A stretch of 64,000 nucleotides of DNA from Burkholderia pyrrocinia (GCF_022809715.1 NZ_CP094461.1:806001-870000); one strand, 5' to 3'. Positions 21,706-30,247 are shown, counted from the first letter of the stretch. Made by a program: numbers and translations. The notes: generated by a model not told the origin, from the letters alone.

Positions 21706-22375
21706 CGCCCGGCACTCCGTAGCTCGGCGCGGCGGTCGGGTTCAGCGCGCGGGTCTGGTAATCCTGCATCTGCGGCCGATATGCGCGCCACAGCGCGTCG
21801 AGCTGCCCGATCGGGTCGGCATCGGCCCAGTCGACGCGCAGGTCGACGATCGGCCAGGTCACGTCGCCGACCACCTTCAGCGCGGCCGAATGCACCGGCC
21901 CCGCCTCGCCGCCGGCTGCGATCGCCGCATGCATCGCGGCCAGCAGGCGATCGGCGAGCAGGCCGGGCGCCTGTTCGAATGCGCGCACCATCGCATCGAT
22001 CACGGCCGGCGCGGCCAGCAGGTTGCCGGCCGCCACGCATTGCTCACCCTTCACCGCGTGATGCGTGCCGAGCGCTTCCTTGCCGGTGAAGCACGCCGTC
22101 TGCCCTTGCCCGTCGATCACCGTGACCTGCCGGTACTGGCTCCAGCCGTTCGCGCTGAGCGCGCGATCGAGCGCCGCGGCGGGCGCGAGCTGTTCGTGCT
22201 CGATCAGGTCGAGAATCTGCGGGCCGAGCGCCGGCAGCGTGATGTTCTGCGTCGCGACCGCGCCCACGCCCGCACGCACCCACGGGCAGCGCGCACCCAC
22301 CGCGATGCTCGACGAGCTGATCGCGATGCCGAGCTGGCCCGTCTCCGGGCAGCGCCCGACGATGGAGAAAGTCAT
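21698..22375 (-). CDS. DUF1028 family protein (Ntn-hydrolase-like)
   Basis: A 225-residue protein beginning MTFSIVGRCPETGQLGIAIS, the typical DUF1028 start, with VGARCPWVRAGVGAVATQN following. DUF1028 proteins have an Ntn-hydrolase-like fold and are often found beside M20 peptidases and RidA proteins in gene clusters for nitrogen compounds; no activity is firmly established here. It overlaps RidA by four bases (ATGA) and the deacylase by eight, so the three are translationally coupled. Confidence 0.85.
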   Translation of the reverse strand: MTFSIVGRCPETGQLGIAISSSSIAVGARCPWVRAGVGAVATQNITLPALGPQILDLIEHEQLAPAAALDRALSANGWSQYRQVTVIDGQGQTACFTGKEALGTHHAVKGEQCVAAGNLLAAPAVIDAMVRAFEQAPGLLADRLLAAMHAAIAAGGEAGPVHSAALKVVGDVTWPIVDLRVDWADADPIGQLDALWRAYRPQMQDYQTRALNPTAAPSYGVPGDE

Positions 22376-22821
22376 GTCGCCTCCGGTGCGCGGTTCGGCT
22401 GCCAGTTGTCCGGGATCACCGCGATCACGTCGATTTCCATCAGCCACTGCGGCTGGCCGAGCGCGGACACGACGAGCCCCGTCGAGATCGGATACACGCC
22501 CTTCAGCCACTTGCCGACTTCCTGGTACACCGGCTCGCGATAACGCGGGTCGATCAGGTAGGTCGTCGTCTTCACGATGTGCGTGAGGTCGCTGCCGGCT
22601 TCTTCCAGCAACTGCTTGACGTTCTTCATCGCCTGCCCGGCCTGCGCGCGCGCGTCGCCGAGGCCGATCAGGTTGCCGTCGAAATCGGTGCCGACCTGGC
22701 CGCGCACGTAGACGGTGTTGCCGGCCCGCACGGCCTGGCACAGGTCGTTGTCGAGCGTCTGGTTCGGGTAGGTATCCTTGGTGTTGAACATGCGGATACG
22801 CGTATGGGTGGGTTGGCTCAT
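22372..22821 (-). CDS. RidA/YjgF-family enamine/imine deaminase-like protein
   Basis: A 149-residue Rid-family protein (typical length about 130). RGQVGTDFDGNLIGLGDARAQ and LMEIDVIAVIP match the family; RidA proteins hydrolyse reactive enamine/imine intermediates. The conserved active-site Arg of the RidA subfamily is not evident at the usual place, suggesting another Rid subgroup, which is common in catabolic operons. AAGGAC precedes the ATG. It overlaps DUF1028 by four bases and follows the monooxygenase by 76 bases. Confidence 0.82.
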   Translation of the reverse strand: MSQPTHTRIRMFNTKDTYPNQTLDNDLCQAVRAGNTVYVRGQVGTDFDGNLIGLGDARAQAGQAMKNVKQLLEEAGSDLTHIVKTTTYLIDPRYREPVYQEVGKWLKGVYPISTGLVVSALGQPQWLMEIDVIAVIPDNWQPNRAPEAT

Positions 22822-22897
22822 CGAGGTCCTTCGATCGTCGGTGGAAACACCCGCCGCACCGGCAGCAGACCCAGCGCGGCGGGTTCGTGTCTGCTCG

Positions 22898-24220
22898 TCA
22901 GTTCGTCGCTTCGGCGAGCGGGCGCGCGTCGGCCTGCGCCGCTTGCGCGGCCGCGCGGTGTTGCGACGCGTCGTGGTAGTCGAGGTACTTGCGCTGCGTG
23001 ACGATGTGATCGGCGATGTGCTTCGCGTCGTGCCACACGCCCCAGATGAAGCTGGAACCGCGCCGCGACAGCCACGGCAGCCCGAGGAAATAGATGCCGG
23101 GCTCCTTCGACACGCCGCGCTGGTGCTGCGGCCTGCCGTTCGCCGCGAACGCGTCGACGTTCAGCCAGCCGTAGTCGACCGCATAGCCGGTCGCCCAGAC
23201 GATCGACGTGACGCCGGCGCCGGCGAGGTCGAGCGCAAGGATCGGATGCGCGACGCATTCGGGGTCCGGCAGGATGCGGCGCGCGTCCGGCTCTTCCGGC
23301 AGGTCGAGCCCGTTGCGCACCGCATACGCGTCGGCCGCATCGAGCAGCGACAGGTAGTTCTCGTCGCCGCGCGCGAGATTGACCGCGAGATCGCGTTCGA
23401 ATGTGACCACGCCGCCGTCGAACGACTTCGTCAGCCCGACCAGCGTCACGCCCTGGTTCGCGAGCGCGCGGAAATCGACCGTATGGCCGCCGCGTGCGCC
23501 GCTCACCGCGATCGTCACGTGTTCGCGGCCGGGCGTGGCGACTTCCTTGTCCCATTCACCGAGCACGCCGAGCCACCAGCAGAAGTCGCGGCCGCGATAC
23601 GCGCGCGGCGGACGATCGTGCGGCCCGACCGACAGGTACACCTGCCGGCCCGCGCGTTGCAGCTCGTCGGCGATCTGCACGCCCGACGAACCCGCGCCGA
23701 CCACCAGCACCGCGCCTTCCGGGAGCTGGCCCGGGTTGCGATAGTCGGCGGAATGGATCTGCACGAGACGTGCGTCGTCCGGCGCGATCGGCGGAATCAC
23801 CGGACGCTGGAACGGCCCCGTCGCGACCACCACGCGGTTCGCCTCGATCGTGCCGTCGGACGTCTCGACGACGAAGCCCGGCTTGCCTGCGTTGCGCACC
23901 ACGTTCTTCACGTCGACGCCGGTGCGGATCGGCGCGTTGAATTTCCGCGCATACGCTTCGAAGTAGTCCGCGACCTGATCTTTCGATGCGAACGCATCGG
24001 GATCGAGGCCGTCGAATTCGAGCCCCGGGAAGCGGTCGTGCCACGCGGGACCGTTCGCGACCAGCGAATCCCAGCGCCCGGTGCGCCAGCGTTCGGCGAT
24101 GCGGCTGCGCTCCAGCACGAGATGCGGCACGCCCAGCTTGCCCAGGTGCTCGCTCATGGCCACGCCGGCCTGCCCGGCGCCGACGACGAGCGTATCGATT
24201 GAGGTTGTTTCGACTGCCAC
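22898..24220 (-). CDS. flavin-containing monooxygenase (CzcO/FMO type)
   Basis: A 440-residue FAD- and NADPH-dependent monooxygenase. It has the FAD site VVGAGQAGVAMSEHLGKLG near the N-terminus, the NADP site VVGAGSSGVQIADEL mid-protein and a QIHSADYRNP string at the FMO-fingerprint position. GTG at 24220 is the start: AAGGAG lies six bases before it, and no ATG is available in frame near the family N-terminus. First gene of the operon with RidA, DUF1028 and the deacylase, it probably oxygenates the compound imported by the NCS1 permease. Confidence 0.85.
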   Translation of the reverse strand: MAVETTSIDTLVVGAGQAGVAMSEHLGKLGVPHLVLERSRIAERWRTGRWDSLVANGPAWHDRFPGLEFDGLDPDAFASKDQVADYFEAYARKFNAPIRTGVDVKNVVRNAGKPGFVVETSDGTIEANRVVVATGPFQRPVIPPIAPDDARLVQIHSADYRNPGQLPEGAVLVVGAGSSGVQIADELQRAGRQVYLSVGPHDRPPRAYRGRDFCWWLGVLGEWDKEVATPGREHVTIAVSGARGGHTVDFRALANQGVTLVGLTKSFDGGVVTFERDLAVNLARGDENYLSLLDAADAYAVRNGLDLPEEPDARRILPDPECVAHPILALDLAGAGVTSIVWATGYAVDYGWLNVDAFAANGRPQHQRGVSKEPGIYFLGLPWLSRRGSSFIWGVWHDAKHIADHIVTQRKYLDYHDASQHRAAAQAAQADARPLAEATN

Positions 24221-24398
24221 GGCTGTCTCCTTCTGAAGTGCGGCTCGATGCGACGTTCTTGCTGTCGCACGAGTTGGAATGGAGACATTCTGCTGACACA
24301 CCGCCGGAGGCGAAATGATGATTTTTGTTGGTGTTGACGAGCAAAAAGCTGGGTGTGGCGCGGGCGGCGAGCGGCGCAGGACGACGCGCCCGTACTGC

Positions 24399-24429
24399 AC
24401 CGGCGCCCACCCGGATGGCGGGCGCCGGT
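24399..24429. terminator. hairpin at the end of the R-body accessory gene
   Basis: ACCGGCGCCC and GGGCGCCGGT form a perfect 10-bp stem with an 11-base loop just after the stop of the minus-strand gene at 24448. No T run follows on either strand, so intrinsic termination is uncertain. Confidence 0.4.
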
Positions 24430-24447
24430 TTCAACGGGTCGCGCCGG

Positions 24448-24894
24448 CTACGCGTTGGTCCATGGACCGGTGCCCTTCTGATACTGGATTACGCCGCCGT
24501 TGATCCGCACCCGCAGGTTGCCGTCCGGCACCTGCACCCAGTTTTGCATGTCGAGGCTCAGCATCAGCGCGGCGAAGAAATCCTGCAGCTGTTGCTGCTG
24601 GCTGGCCTGCCAGAGATCGATGCGCCCGAGGCAGGTACGCAGGTCGCCGCTCTGCTGCATGATCGTCTCGACCTGCCCGGCCACGTTCGCCGACGGATCG
24701 TAAACCTTCGTGCCGTCGCCGCTGACGATCGACAGATGGATGGCGCGCACCGACGTCGGCTGGCCCGGCGTCTGCTCGACGAGCGCGATGCAGCTCGTCA
24801 TCGCGCCGAAATCGATTTCCGCCGCATCTCCCCAGATGCGCTCGCCAACCGCCAGCGGCGCGGGACCTTGTACATTGTGAATGTCGTAGGGCAT
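24448..24894 (-). CDS. R-body locus accessory protein of unknown function
   Basis: A 148-residue soluble protein (MPYDIHNVQGPAPLAVGERI...) with a Gln-rich segment (ASQQQQLQDFF) and no signal peptide. GAGGA precedes the ATG. It is on the same strand as, and immediately downstream of, the RebB-linked genes, so it is included in the locus by position. No family was recognised. Confidence 0.55.
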   Translation of the reverse strand: MPYDIHNVQGPAPLAVGERIWGDAAEIDFGAMTSCIALVEQTPGQPTSVRAIHLSIVSGDGTKVYDPSANVAGQVETIMQQSGDLRTCLGRIDLWQASQQQQLQDFFAALMLSLDMQNWVQVPDGNLRVRINGGVIQYQKGTGPWTNA

Positions 24895-25051
24895 GGGTTC
24901 CTCATTTGACTCGATGGGACTGCCGGTGACGGGGCCGCGACGTGTCCGGGAACACGGGCGCGCATCGGTCCCGCCGCTCACATCCCGCATCCGGCCTGAT
25001 GGCCCGGCGGGTCGTGTCGGTTGATTCCTTGCCACTGCGCGCGGTCGCGCT

Positions 25052-25690
25052 CTACGTACCCTTCTTGTCCAGCAGCGCCTGATACTTCTGCAGGCTCTCG
25101 TCGATCTTGTCGAGCGCGACGCTCGCGGCCTCCCCTTCGATCGCCTCCGCGGCACCCGCGACGATCGCCGCGGTCGCGACGAACAGGTCCGTCAACAGCA
25201 GGCCCACCGCATCCATCGCCATCCCGCGCACGTTCTCGTCGATGGTCTTCTGCGCCAGATCCTTCATCAGCACGCTCTTGCCCGCGATCGCCAGCGACGT
25301 CGACGCCTCGAAGTAGTTCGCCGCCGCCTGCGCGACCATGCCGCCCGCCTGCGTGATCATCATGTTCGGGCCGACGGCGATCTGCGTCGTCGCGTAGGAC
25401 GCGGCTTCCGCGTTGATCGCCTGTACGGTCTGCAGCGCCGAACCGCCTGACCCGGCCGTATCGGCGATCTGGTTCGGCGCCTTCAGCGCGTCGGTGAGCC
25501 TGCGCAGCCGGTTGACCGGCCACGTACGCGCGCCGGCCTTCGACGCCGCGGTTTGCGGCGCGACATCGGCCGGCGCCGTTGCTTCGGCTGCGGCGTCTGC
25601 GACATCGCGCGGCGTCTGCGGTGTCTGCGACGTCGGCGACGTCGGCGGCGCGCCGTCGCCGCGCCCGCCCAAAATGCCTTTCATGTTCAT
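25052..25690 (-). CDS. R-body locus accessory protein with disordered N-terminus
   Basis: A 212-residue protein. Residues 1-55 are Pro/Thr/Ala-rich and probably disordered; the rest is Ala-rich and helical, with strings such as SYATTQIAVGPNMMITQAGG and LAIAGKSVLMKDLAQKT that loosely recall RebB-type helices but are too divergent to assign. It lies 29 bases after a RebB gene on the same strand. It could be a structural or assembly partner of the R-body. ATGs at 25690 and 25684 are both possible. Confidence 0.55.
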   Translation of the reverse strand: MNMKGILGGRGDGAPPTSPTSQTPQTPRDVADAAAEATAPADVAPQTAASKAGARTWPVNRLRRLTDALKAPNQIADTAGSGGSALQTVQAINAEAASYATTQIAVGPNMMITQAGGMVAQAAANYFEASTSLAIAGKSVLMKDLAQKTIDENVRGMAMDAVGLLLTDLFVATAAIVAGAAEAIEGEAASVALDKIDESLQKYQALLDKKGT

Positions 25691-25719
25691 GGTTCAGGTA
25701 TCCCGAGAGTCAGCGCGTC

Positions 25720-26013
25720 CTAATGCGTGGAACCCGTCTGCGGCCCGGCCGTCGGGGCATGCGCCGCGCCGCCCGAGGCGGGCTTCGGCGACGCTTCGAC
25801 GGACAGGATCATGGCCACCGCCTTCGACACGACCGCGTTCGAAATCTGGTTCAGCGCCGCCTGCTGCTGCGTCATGTTCTGCGCCGAGATGCCGACGGCC
25901 TGGCTGAACATCTGGTAAAGCGTGCCCAGCGCCTGGGCCGGCGATCCCGCGACGACGCTGACATTGGTCTGCGTCAGCGCGTCGGTAACCTGCTCATTGA
26001 CTTTGTCTGCCAC
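25720..26013 (-). CDS. RebB-family R-body structural protein (paralogue 1)
   Basis: A 97-residue RebB-type protein. The core VNEQVTDALTQTNVSVVAGSPAQALGTLYQ matches the RebB signature seen in the three paralogues downstream. RebB-family proteins polymerise into R-bodies, coiled cytoplasmic protein ribbons that unroll on a trigger such as a pH change (known from Caedibacter and Pseudomonas). This copy is the most divergent of the four, with a Pro/Ala-rich C-terminal tail. It is adjacent to the sigma-factor gene. Confidence 0.85.
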   Translation of the reverse strand: MADKVNEQVTDALTQTNVSVVAGSPAQALGTLYQMFSQAVGISAQNMTQQQAALNQISNAVVSKAVAMILSVEASPKPASGGAAHAPTAGPQTGSTH

Positions 26014-26126
26014 GAGGCCTCCTCGGATCTCGGCTCCGGCATGCGATTGAAGGAACGGCGGGCCGGCAGGCCATCGACGCCGCGCATGCCGTTAGGAACG
26101 CTGTGTGCCCGCGTTCGTGAACGTGC

Positions 26127-26684
26127 TCACGCGAGTTCCTCGCGCAACTTCTTGCGCAACAGCTCGACACGCTTTCTGGCAAGCGGCTCGTTGATCCCGA
26201 GCGTCGCCGCGATGTTCAGATAGGGCCGGTCCTCCTCGAACTTCAGCGTGAACAGCATCTGCTGCTGCGGCGGGAGCGTGGACAGCGCCTGCTCGAGACG
26301 CAGCAGCAGCTGCCGCAGCAGCAGTTGCTGCTCCATCGACGGCGCGTGGCCAGCCAGCTCGACGGTGTGATCGTCGTCCCAGTCCGGGTCGAATTCGAGC
26401 CTGCCGCTTTCGCGGAGACGGCGGCGCGCGCCATCGAGGAACGCATGGTTCAGCGCCAGAAAGAGAAAGCCAGCCAGGTTCTGAACGCGCTCGGGCGAAC
26501 GCTGCAGGTAAATGTGGACCTTGAGTGCGGTATCGGAGAGCAGTTCGTCGGCACGGTAGATATCGCCCTTGCACAACAGGCGCGCGCGGCGCCGCAATTT
26601 CCCCTGCATTTCCCGCCATGTGCGATCGAGCTGCTGCGCCGGTGACTCGGGCGGCGGGGCAGCGTGCTGGTTCGAGGTTGTCAT
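26127..26684 (-). CDS. RNA polymerase sigma-70-like (ECF-type) regulator of the R-body locus
   Basis: A 185-residue sigma-like protein. The middle has a region-2-like helix set (GDIYRADELLSDTALKVHIYLQ, LAGFLFLALNHAFLDGARRR), and the end is a region-4 HTH (LPPQQQMLFTLKFEEDRPYLNIAATLGINEPLARKRVELLRKKL). It is divergent from a Crp/Fnr regulator across a 408-base gap. R-body loci of Pseudomonas also carry FecI-like sigma genes, which supports a role in switching on the reb genes. AAGGAAGG precedes the ATG. Confidence 0.75.
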   Translation of the reverse strand: MTTSNQHAAPPPESPAQQLDRTWREMQGKLRRRARLLCKGDIYRADELLSDTALKVHIYLQRSPERVQNLAGFLFLALNHAFLDGARRRLRESGRLEFDPDWDDDHTVELAGHAPSMEQQLLLRQLLLRLEQALSTLPPQQQMLFTLKFEEDRPYLNIAATLGINEPLARKRVELLRKKLREELA

Positions 26685-26742
26685 CCCGTGCCTTCCTTTT
26701 TTATGGAAAACACAGAATCGATTCGATGCCGCGAATGACGCT

Positions 26743-26805
26743 GTTACCCGCGTAACACCGTTATCAAGATAATCGGCTTCGGTAAATTTTCTTGATTATT
26801 ATGAA
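26743..26805. promoter_or_regulatory. dyads and FNR/CRP-like box between the sigma and Crp/Fnr genes
   Basis: Three elements lie in an A+T-rich part of the 408-base gap. GTTAC-N4-GTAAC is at 26743-26756. TTATC-AA-GATAA is at 26761-26772. TTGAT-N4-ATGAA is at 26792-26805, one base from the FNR/ANR consensus TTGAT-N4-ATCAA. They are natural targets for the adjacent Crp/Fnr protein and may govern both divergent regulators. Confidence 0.5.
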
Positions 26806-27092
26806 CGGAAATTTAAATCCCCCGGCATAGCTCCCATCCGTCGTTTCAGGCGCGCCGCCGGGCGTGAATAACGGCATTGCGATGAAAAAGAACGACTGCC
26901 GCCGCGACGCGTTCGCGAGCCGGCACGCTGCTATCCGCGTCGATCGACCAAGCGTCCTTGCCGCCGAAGTGCCGCCATATCCGGACTGCTTGCCGATTAT
27001 CTGGCTATCTCCATTGTTCATTTTTCACGCAGTGCCAAAGGCAGCGTTTTTCGCTAGGTGGCCGCATCGTCAAACAACCTTGCACGGAAAAC

Positions 27093-27767
27093 ATGCCTCC
27101 CCTTGCTAACGTTCAAACGCTGCGCAATATACCGATACTCACCGATCTGCCGGAAAGCCTGCTGGCTCATATCGAGCGGCATGTCACGCCGTGGCCCGAA
27201 CACGGCAATCGCCTGTTGTTCTTCAAGGGCGACCCGGGAGATTTCGTCGCCTTCGTGCACCGCGGCCGCGTCTATATGACGCTGCACGAACCCGGCGGAC
27301 GCGAAATCATTCTCGGCCACTCGGTGCCGGGCGAACTCATCGGCGAAAGCACGCTGATCCGCGCACACCGGCGCAGCTTCACCGCCCAGTTGAGCCCCGA
27401 CTGCCGCATTTCGCTGCTGCATCGCCAGTACTTCGCGCCGCTGCTGGCCAACGCGGATTTCATGGAGCGCATCCACGAGCAGCTGTGCCGGCATATCCAT
27501 CAGCTGAGCGACTTCGTCGAGTCGGCGTGCCTGTACCGGCTCGAGGCAAGGCTCGCGCGCCATCTGCTGAACCGCATGCAAGGGAACGATCTCGAGGTGC
27601 CGCTGCCGGAGAACCAGAGCATCCTGGCAGCGATGCTCAACGTCAGCCGGCCGCGGCTGAACAGCAGCCTGCAGAGGATGCAGCGCGACGGCCTGATCCG
27701 GCTTCACGAGCACGGCGTGACGATCGAAAAACCGGAGCAGCTCCGGTACATCGCCGACGCCAATTGA
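27093..27767 (+). CDS. Crp/Fnr-family transcriptional regulator
   Basis: A 224-residue Crp/Fnr regulator. It has an N-terminal cyclic-nucleotide-binding-type barrel (LFFKGDPGDFVAFVHRGRVYM, HSVPGELIGESTLIRAHRRS) and a C-terminal winged HTH (NQSILAAMLNVSRPRLNSSLQRMQRDGLIRL). The FNR-type N-terminal Cys cluster is absent, so it is not an oxygen sensor of the FNR kind; a ligand-binding or constitutive mode is likely. It lies inside the R-body locus, divergent from the sigma factor, and probably regulates it. ATG 27093 was chosen because the longer frame adds an unrelated lead sequence. Confidence 0.82.
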   Translation: MPPLANVQTLRNIPILTDLPESLLAHIERHVTPWPEHGNRLLFFKGDPGDFVAFVHRGRVYMTLHEPGGREIILGHSVPGELIGESTLIRAHRRSFTAQLSPDCRISLLHRQYFAPLLANADFMERIHEQLCRHIHQLSDFVESACLYRLEARLARHLLNRMQGNDLEVPLPENQSILAAMLNVSRPRLNSSLQRMQRDGLIRLHEHGVTIEKPEQLRYIADAN

Positions 27768-27848
27768 CGCCCCGGCAAGCACGTGTGTCGTGCCGCGACG
27801 CGGTGCGGGAAGGTTGCGCGCGCCGGGTTGCGCGGCGCGCGGTGAAGG

Positions 27849-28172
27849 TCAGCCGCGCCAGTGGCTGATGGCGTTCATCAACTGCGCGATGGCGGCCAGC
27901 TGCGACGCAAAGTTGTCGTTCGCCGAGCGCGCCGCGGCGGCGGCCGCCACCGGCGAGCCGGCATAGAGCTGCATGATGCCGACGGTCGTGGCGGCGAGGT
28001 TGGACGCCGCCTGGTTCGCCTGCATCTGCACCGCGTTGTGAAGCAGGATCGCGGACGCATGGCTGTTCGACTGCATGAGCGTGCCCAAGGCCACGGCCGG
28101 GGATTCGCCCACCACCTTGACGTTGGCTTGCGTGACTGCATCGGTAATCGCGGCGGAAACCTGTTCCGTCAT
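27849..28172 (-). CDS. RebB-family R-body structural protein (paralogue 2)
   Basis: A 107-residue RebB-type protein (AITDAVTQANVKVVGESPAV core). The C-terminal half is Ala/Ser-rich and helical. It shares the core with the other three copies but lacks their Gln-rich VQQQSQAA string. It is convergent with the Crp/Fnr gene and is read in the same direction as the other reb genes. Confidence 0.88.
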   Translation of the reverse strand: MTEQVSAAITDAVTQANVKVVGESPAVALGTLMQSNSHASAILLHNAVQMQANQAASNLAATTVGIMQLYAGSPVAAAAAARSANDNFASQLAAIAQLMNAISHWRG

Positions 28173-28355
28173 GTCGTTACTCCTGGTTTGCTCGCCGCTG
28201 CGGCGCAGTCACGGCGAAAGCATGAGTGGATCGGTCGGCGATGCGCACCGCACGCGCGCTCGCCGTCGCGGGCGTCGACACGGGGGCGGGCGCCGGGCGC
28301 CGGGCGGCAGCCACGGGATCGAGGCTGCCGCCCGGCGTCGACGCCGGGTTACGCG

Positions 28356-28742
28356 TCAGGCGAGCGCCTTGCCGAGCGCGAGCACGTCAGCCAGTACGGA
28401 AATCACCCCGCTCGAGCCGATTTCCGTCGCGGCGGCGCCGGCGCTCGCCGGCCCGAGCGTATAGAGCTGCATCGTGCCCACGTTCGTCGAGGTCGGCAGC
28501 TGGACCGCGGCCTGCGACTGCTGCTGCACGGCGTTCTCGAACAGCACGCTGAGCGAATGGCTCTGGGCCTGGTACAGCGAGCCCGTCGCCATCGCGGGCG
28601 CTTCGCCCACCACCTTGACGTTGGTCTGCGTGACCGCGTCGGTGATCGCGGCGTTGACCGCGCATGTCTTGCAGTTGCAGGGGTCCTTCGGGTCATTCGG
28701 GACCCTCGGGTCTTCGGCGTTCGCGTTTGCGTCATTTGCCAT
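28356..28742 (-). CDS. RebB-family R-body structural protein (paralogue 3)
   Basis: A 128-residue RebB-type protein. The 30-residue N-terminal lead is Asn/Asp/Pro-rich and ends in a CNCKTC cluster, followed by the core AITDAVTQTNVKVVGEAPAM, LYQAQSHSLSVLFENAVQQQ and a Gly/Ala-rich C-terminus. AGGAG precedes the ATG at 28742. It is nearly identical to paralogue 4 in its core, which points to recent tandem duplication. The Cys pairs could form disulfide or metal links between subunits (inference). Confidence 0.9.
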   Translation of the reverse strand: MANDANANAEDPRVPNDPKDPCNCKTCAVNAAITDAVTQTNVKVVGEAPAMATGSLYQAQSHSLSVLFENAVQQQSQAAVQLPTSTNVGTMQLYTLGPASAGAAATEIGSSGVISVLADVLALGKALA

Positions 28743-28927
28743 CGTGTTTCTCCTGGTTTGCGAACGGGCGCCGCATCGAATCGGCTCGGCCCGTTCTGTC
28801 GGTTGCTCCGGAACACCGCGCGGCACCGCTGTTCAGGCGCCGGCGGCCGTGCCGCGGATCCGCGGCAGGGCGGCGGCATGGGCGGCTCGTGCCGCTTGCG
28901 CCGCCGCTCGACCACGGCGTTGCCCCC

Positions 28928-29263
28928 TTAGTGGCTGGTCACCGCCTTGCCGATCGCGATCACGTCGGCCAGCAGGGAGATGATCCCGTTCGAGCCGATT
29001 TCCGTGGCGGCCGCACCCGCGCTTTCCGGTCCGATCGTGTAGAGCTGCATCGTCCCCACGTTCGTCGACGTCTGCGACTGGATCGCGGCCTGCGACTGCT
29101 GCTGCACCGCGTTCTCGAACAGGATGCTGAGCGAATGGCTCTGGGCCTGGTACAGCGAGCCCATCGCCATTGCCGGCGCCTCGGCGACCACCTTGACGTT
29201 GACCTGCGTGACGGCATCGGTAATCGCAGGATTGACCTGGCACACTTGACACTTATCACCCAT
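28928..29263 (-). CDS. RebB-family R-body structural protein (paralogue 4)
   Basis: A 111-residue RebB-type protein starting MGDKCQVCQVNPAITDAVTQ, with the same core as paralogue 3 and the same C-terminal SAGAAATEIGS block. Like that copy it has a CxxC pair just before the core. AAGGAG precedes the ATG. It is the upstream structural gene of the pair and follows the accessory gene at 29358 by about 94 bases. Confidence 0.9.
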   Translation of the reverse strand: MGDKCQVCQVNPAITDAVTQVNVKVVAEAPAMAMGSLYQAQSHSLSILFENAVQQQSQAAIQSQTSTNVGTMQLYTIGPESAGAAATEIGSNGIISLLADVIAIGKAVTSH

Positions 29264-29357
29264 TTTTAGCTCCTTGATTCACGTAGTTGAGAGATCGCAC
29301 ATCGGGGCCGGCCGGTTTCGCATTCAGCCGCTCGACTTCAGCCGCATGACCCGCGTG

Positions 29358-30008
29358 CTACTCCATGGACGCTGGGCCGGGCGTATCGTGAACGGCAGCG
29401 GTGGCGGCAGCACCCGGCGCGGTCGGTTCGGACGGTTCGGTCGGACCGGCGCCGACGCTCCGCAGCCGGTCGTCTATCGCGTCGAGCCGTACGGAAAGCC
29501 GTTCGGCGAGCGAATCGACGTATTGCCGAAAGCAGGCTTCGATTTCCTGCCGGATGAGGCCCGTCAGCTGTTCGCCGATCATCGCCAGCGCCTGGCGGGT
29601 GCTGTCCTGGATGTCGGCCGTGCCGGAAGCCTGCGCGTCGCCCGGCGGCTCGTTCGCGTCGAGTACGCCGGACACTTTCTGCTGTTCCGACGCCAGCATG
29701 CCGAGGGTCGTCTCGTTCTGCGCGTCGATCGTCTGCAGGATGCCGCGCATCTTCTCGTACGCCTTCTGCTGGTTGAGTTGCAGAAAATGCTTGACCTGCT
29801 CGCGCGCCTCCTGCCGGGTTTTCAACCGCGGCAATGGCGGGTTCGCGGCGCTCGCCTGCGTGGCCGTGCCGGCGGCCGGCGCCGGCGGGTTCCCGTGCCT
29901 GCCCGGCAGCCGCTCCAGCAGCGCCTGTTCTTCGCCCGGCTCGAGCGGCCGTCCCAAGCGCTTCTCCGCAAACTGCCGCAGCAGGGGGTCGAGTGCTTCG
30001 CTGCTCAT
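29358..30008 (-). CDS. R-body locus accessory protein with coiled-coil potential
   Basis: A 216-residue, charged, soluble protein. The middle (about 60-110, KTRQEAREQVKHFLQLNQQK and following) and the stretch around residue 150-190 have heptad-like patterns, and the ends are Pro/Ala-rich. AGGAGGTG precedes the ATG. It is the first gene of the minus-strand reb run. Pseudomonas R-body clusters also carry non-RebB accessory proteins, and this may be a functional counterpart, but direct homology cannot be shown here. Confidence 0.6.
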   Translation of the reverse strand: MSSEALDPLLRQFAEKRLGRPLEPGEEQALLERLPGRHGNPPAPAAGTATQASAANPPLPRLKTRQEAREQVKHFLQLNQQKAYEKMRGILQTIDAQNETTLGMLASEQQKVSGVLDANEPPGDAQASGTADIQDSTRQALAMIGEQLTGLIRQEIEACFRQYVDSLAERLSVRLDAIDDRLRSVGAGPTEPSEPTAPGAAATAAVHDTPGPASME

Positions 30009-30247
30009 GGCTCACACCTCCTCGATGTCCGCCCGCGGCGCCGGTGCGTGCGGTTCGGGTTCGGATGGACGCGGCGCCGACGCGCGTTGGTCGGCGTGCT
30101 GCAATGGATATCGCATGGTGTTCTCCGGGAAATGGATGCGCGACGGCCTTGCCGGAAATTTCGGCAGGACTGCTGCAGGGACGAAGGGTGCGACGGGTCT
30201 GTGAAGTCGGTCGCCGGCGCGCGGCGGCTGCGTGTGTCGGGTACCGG

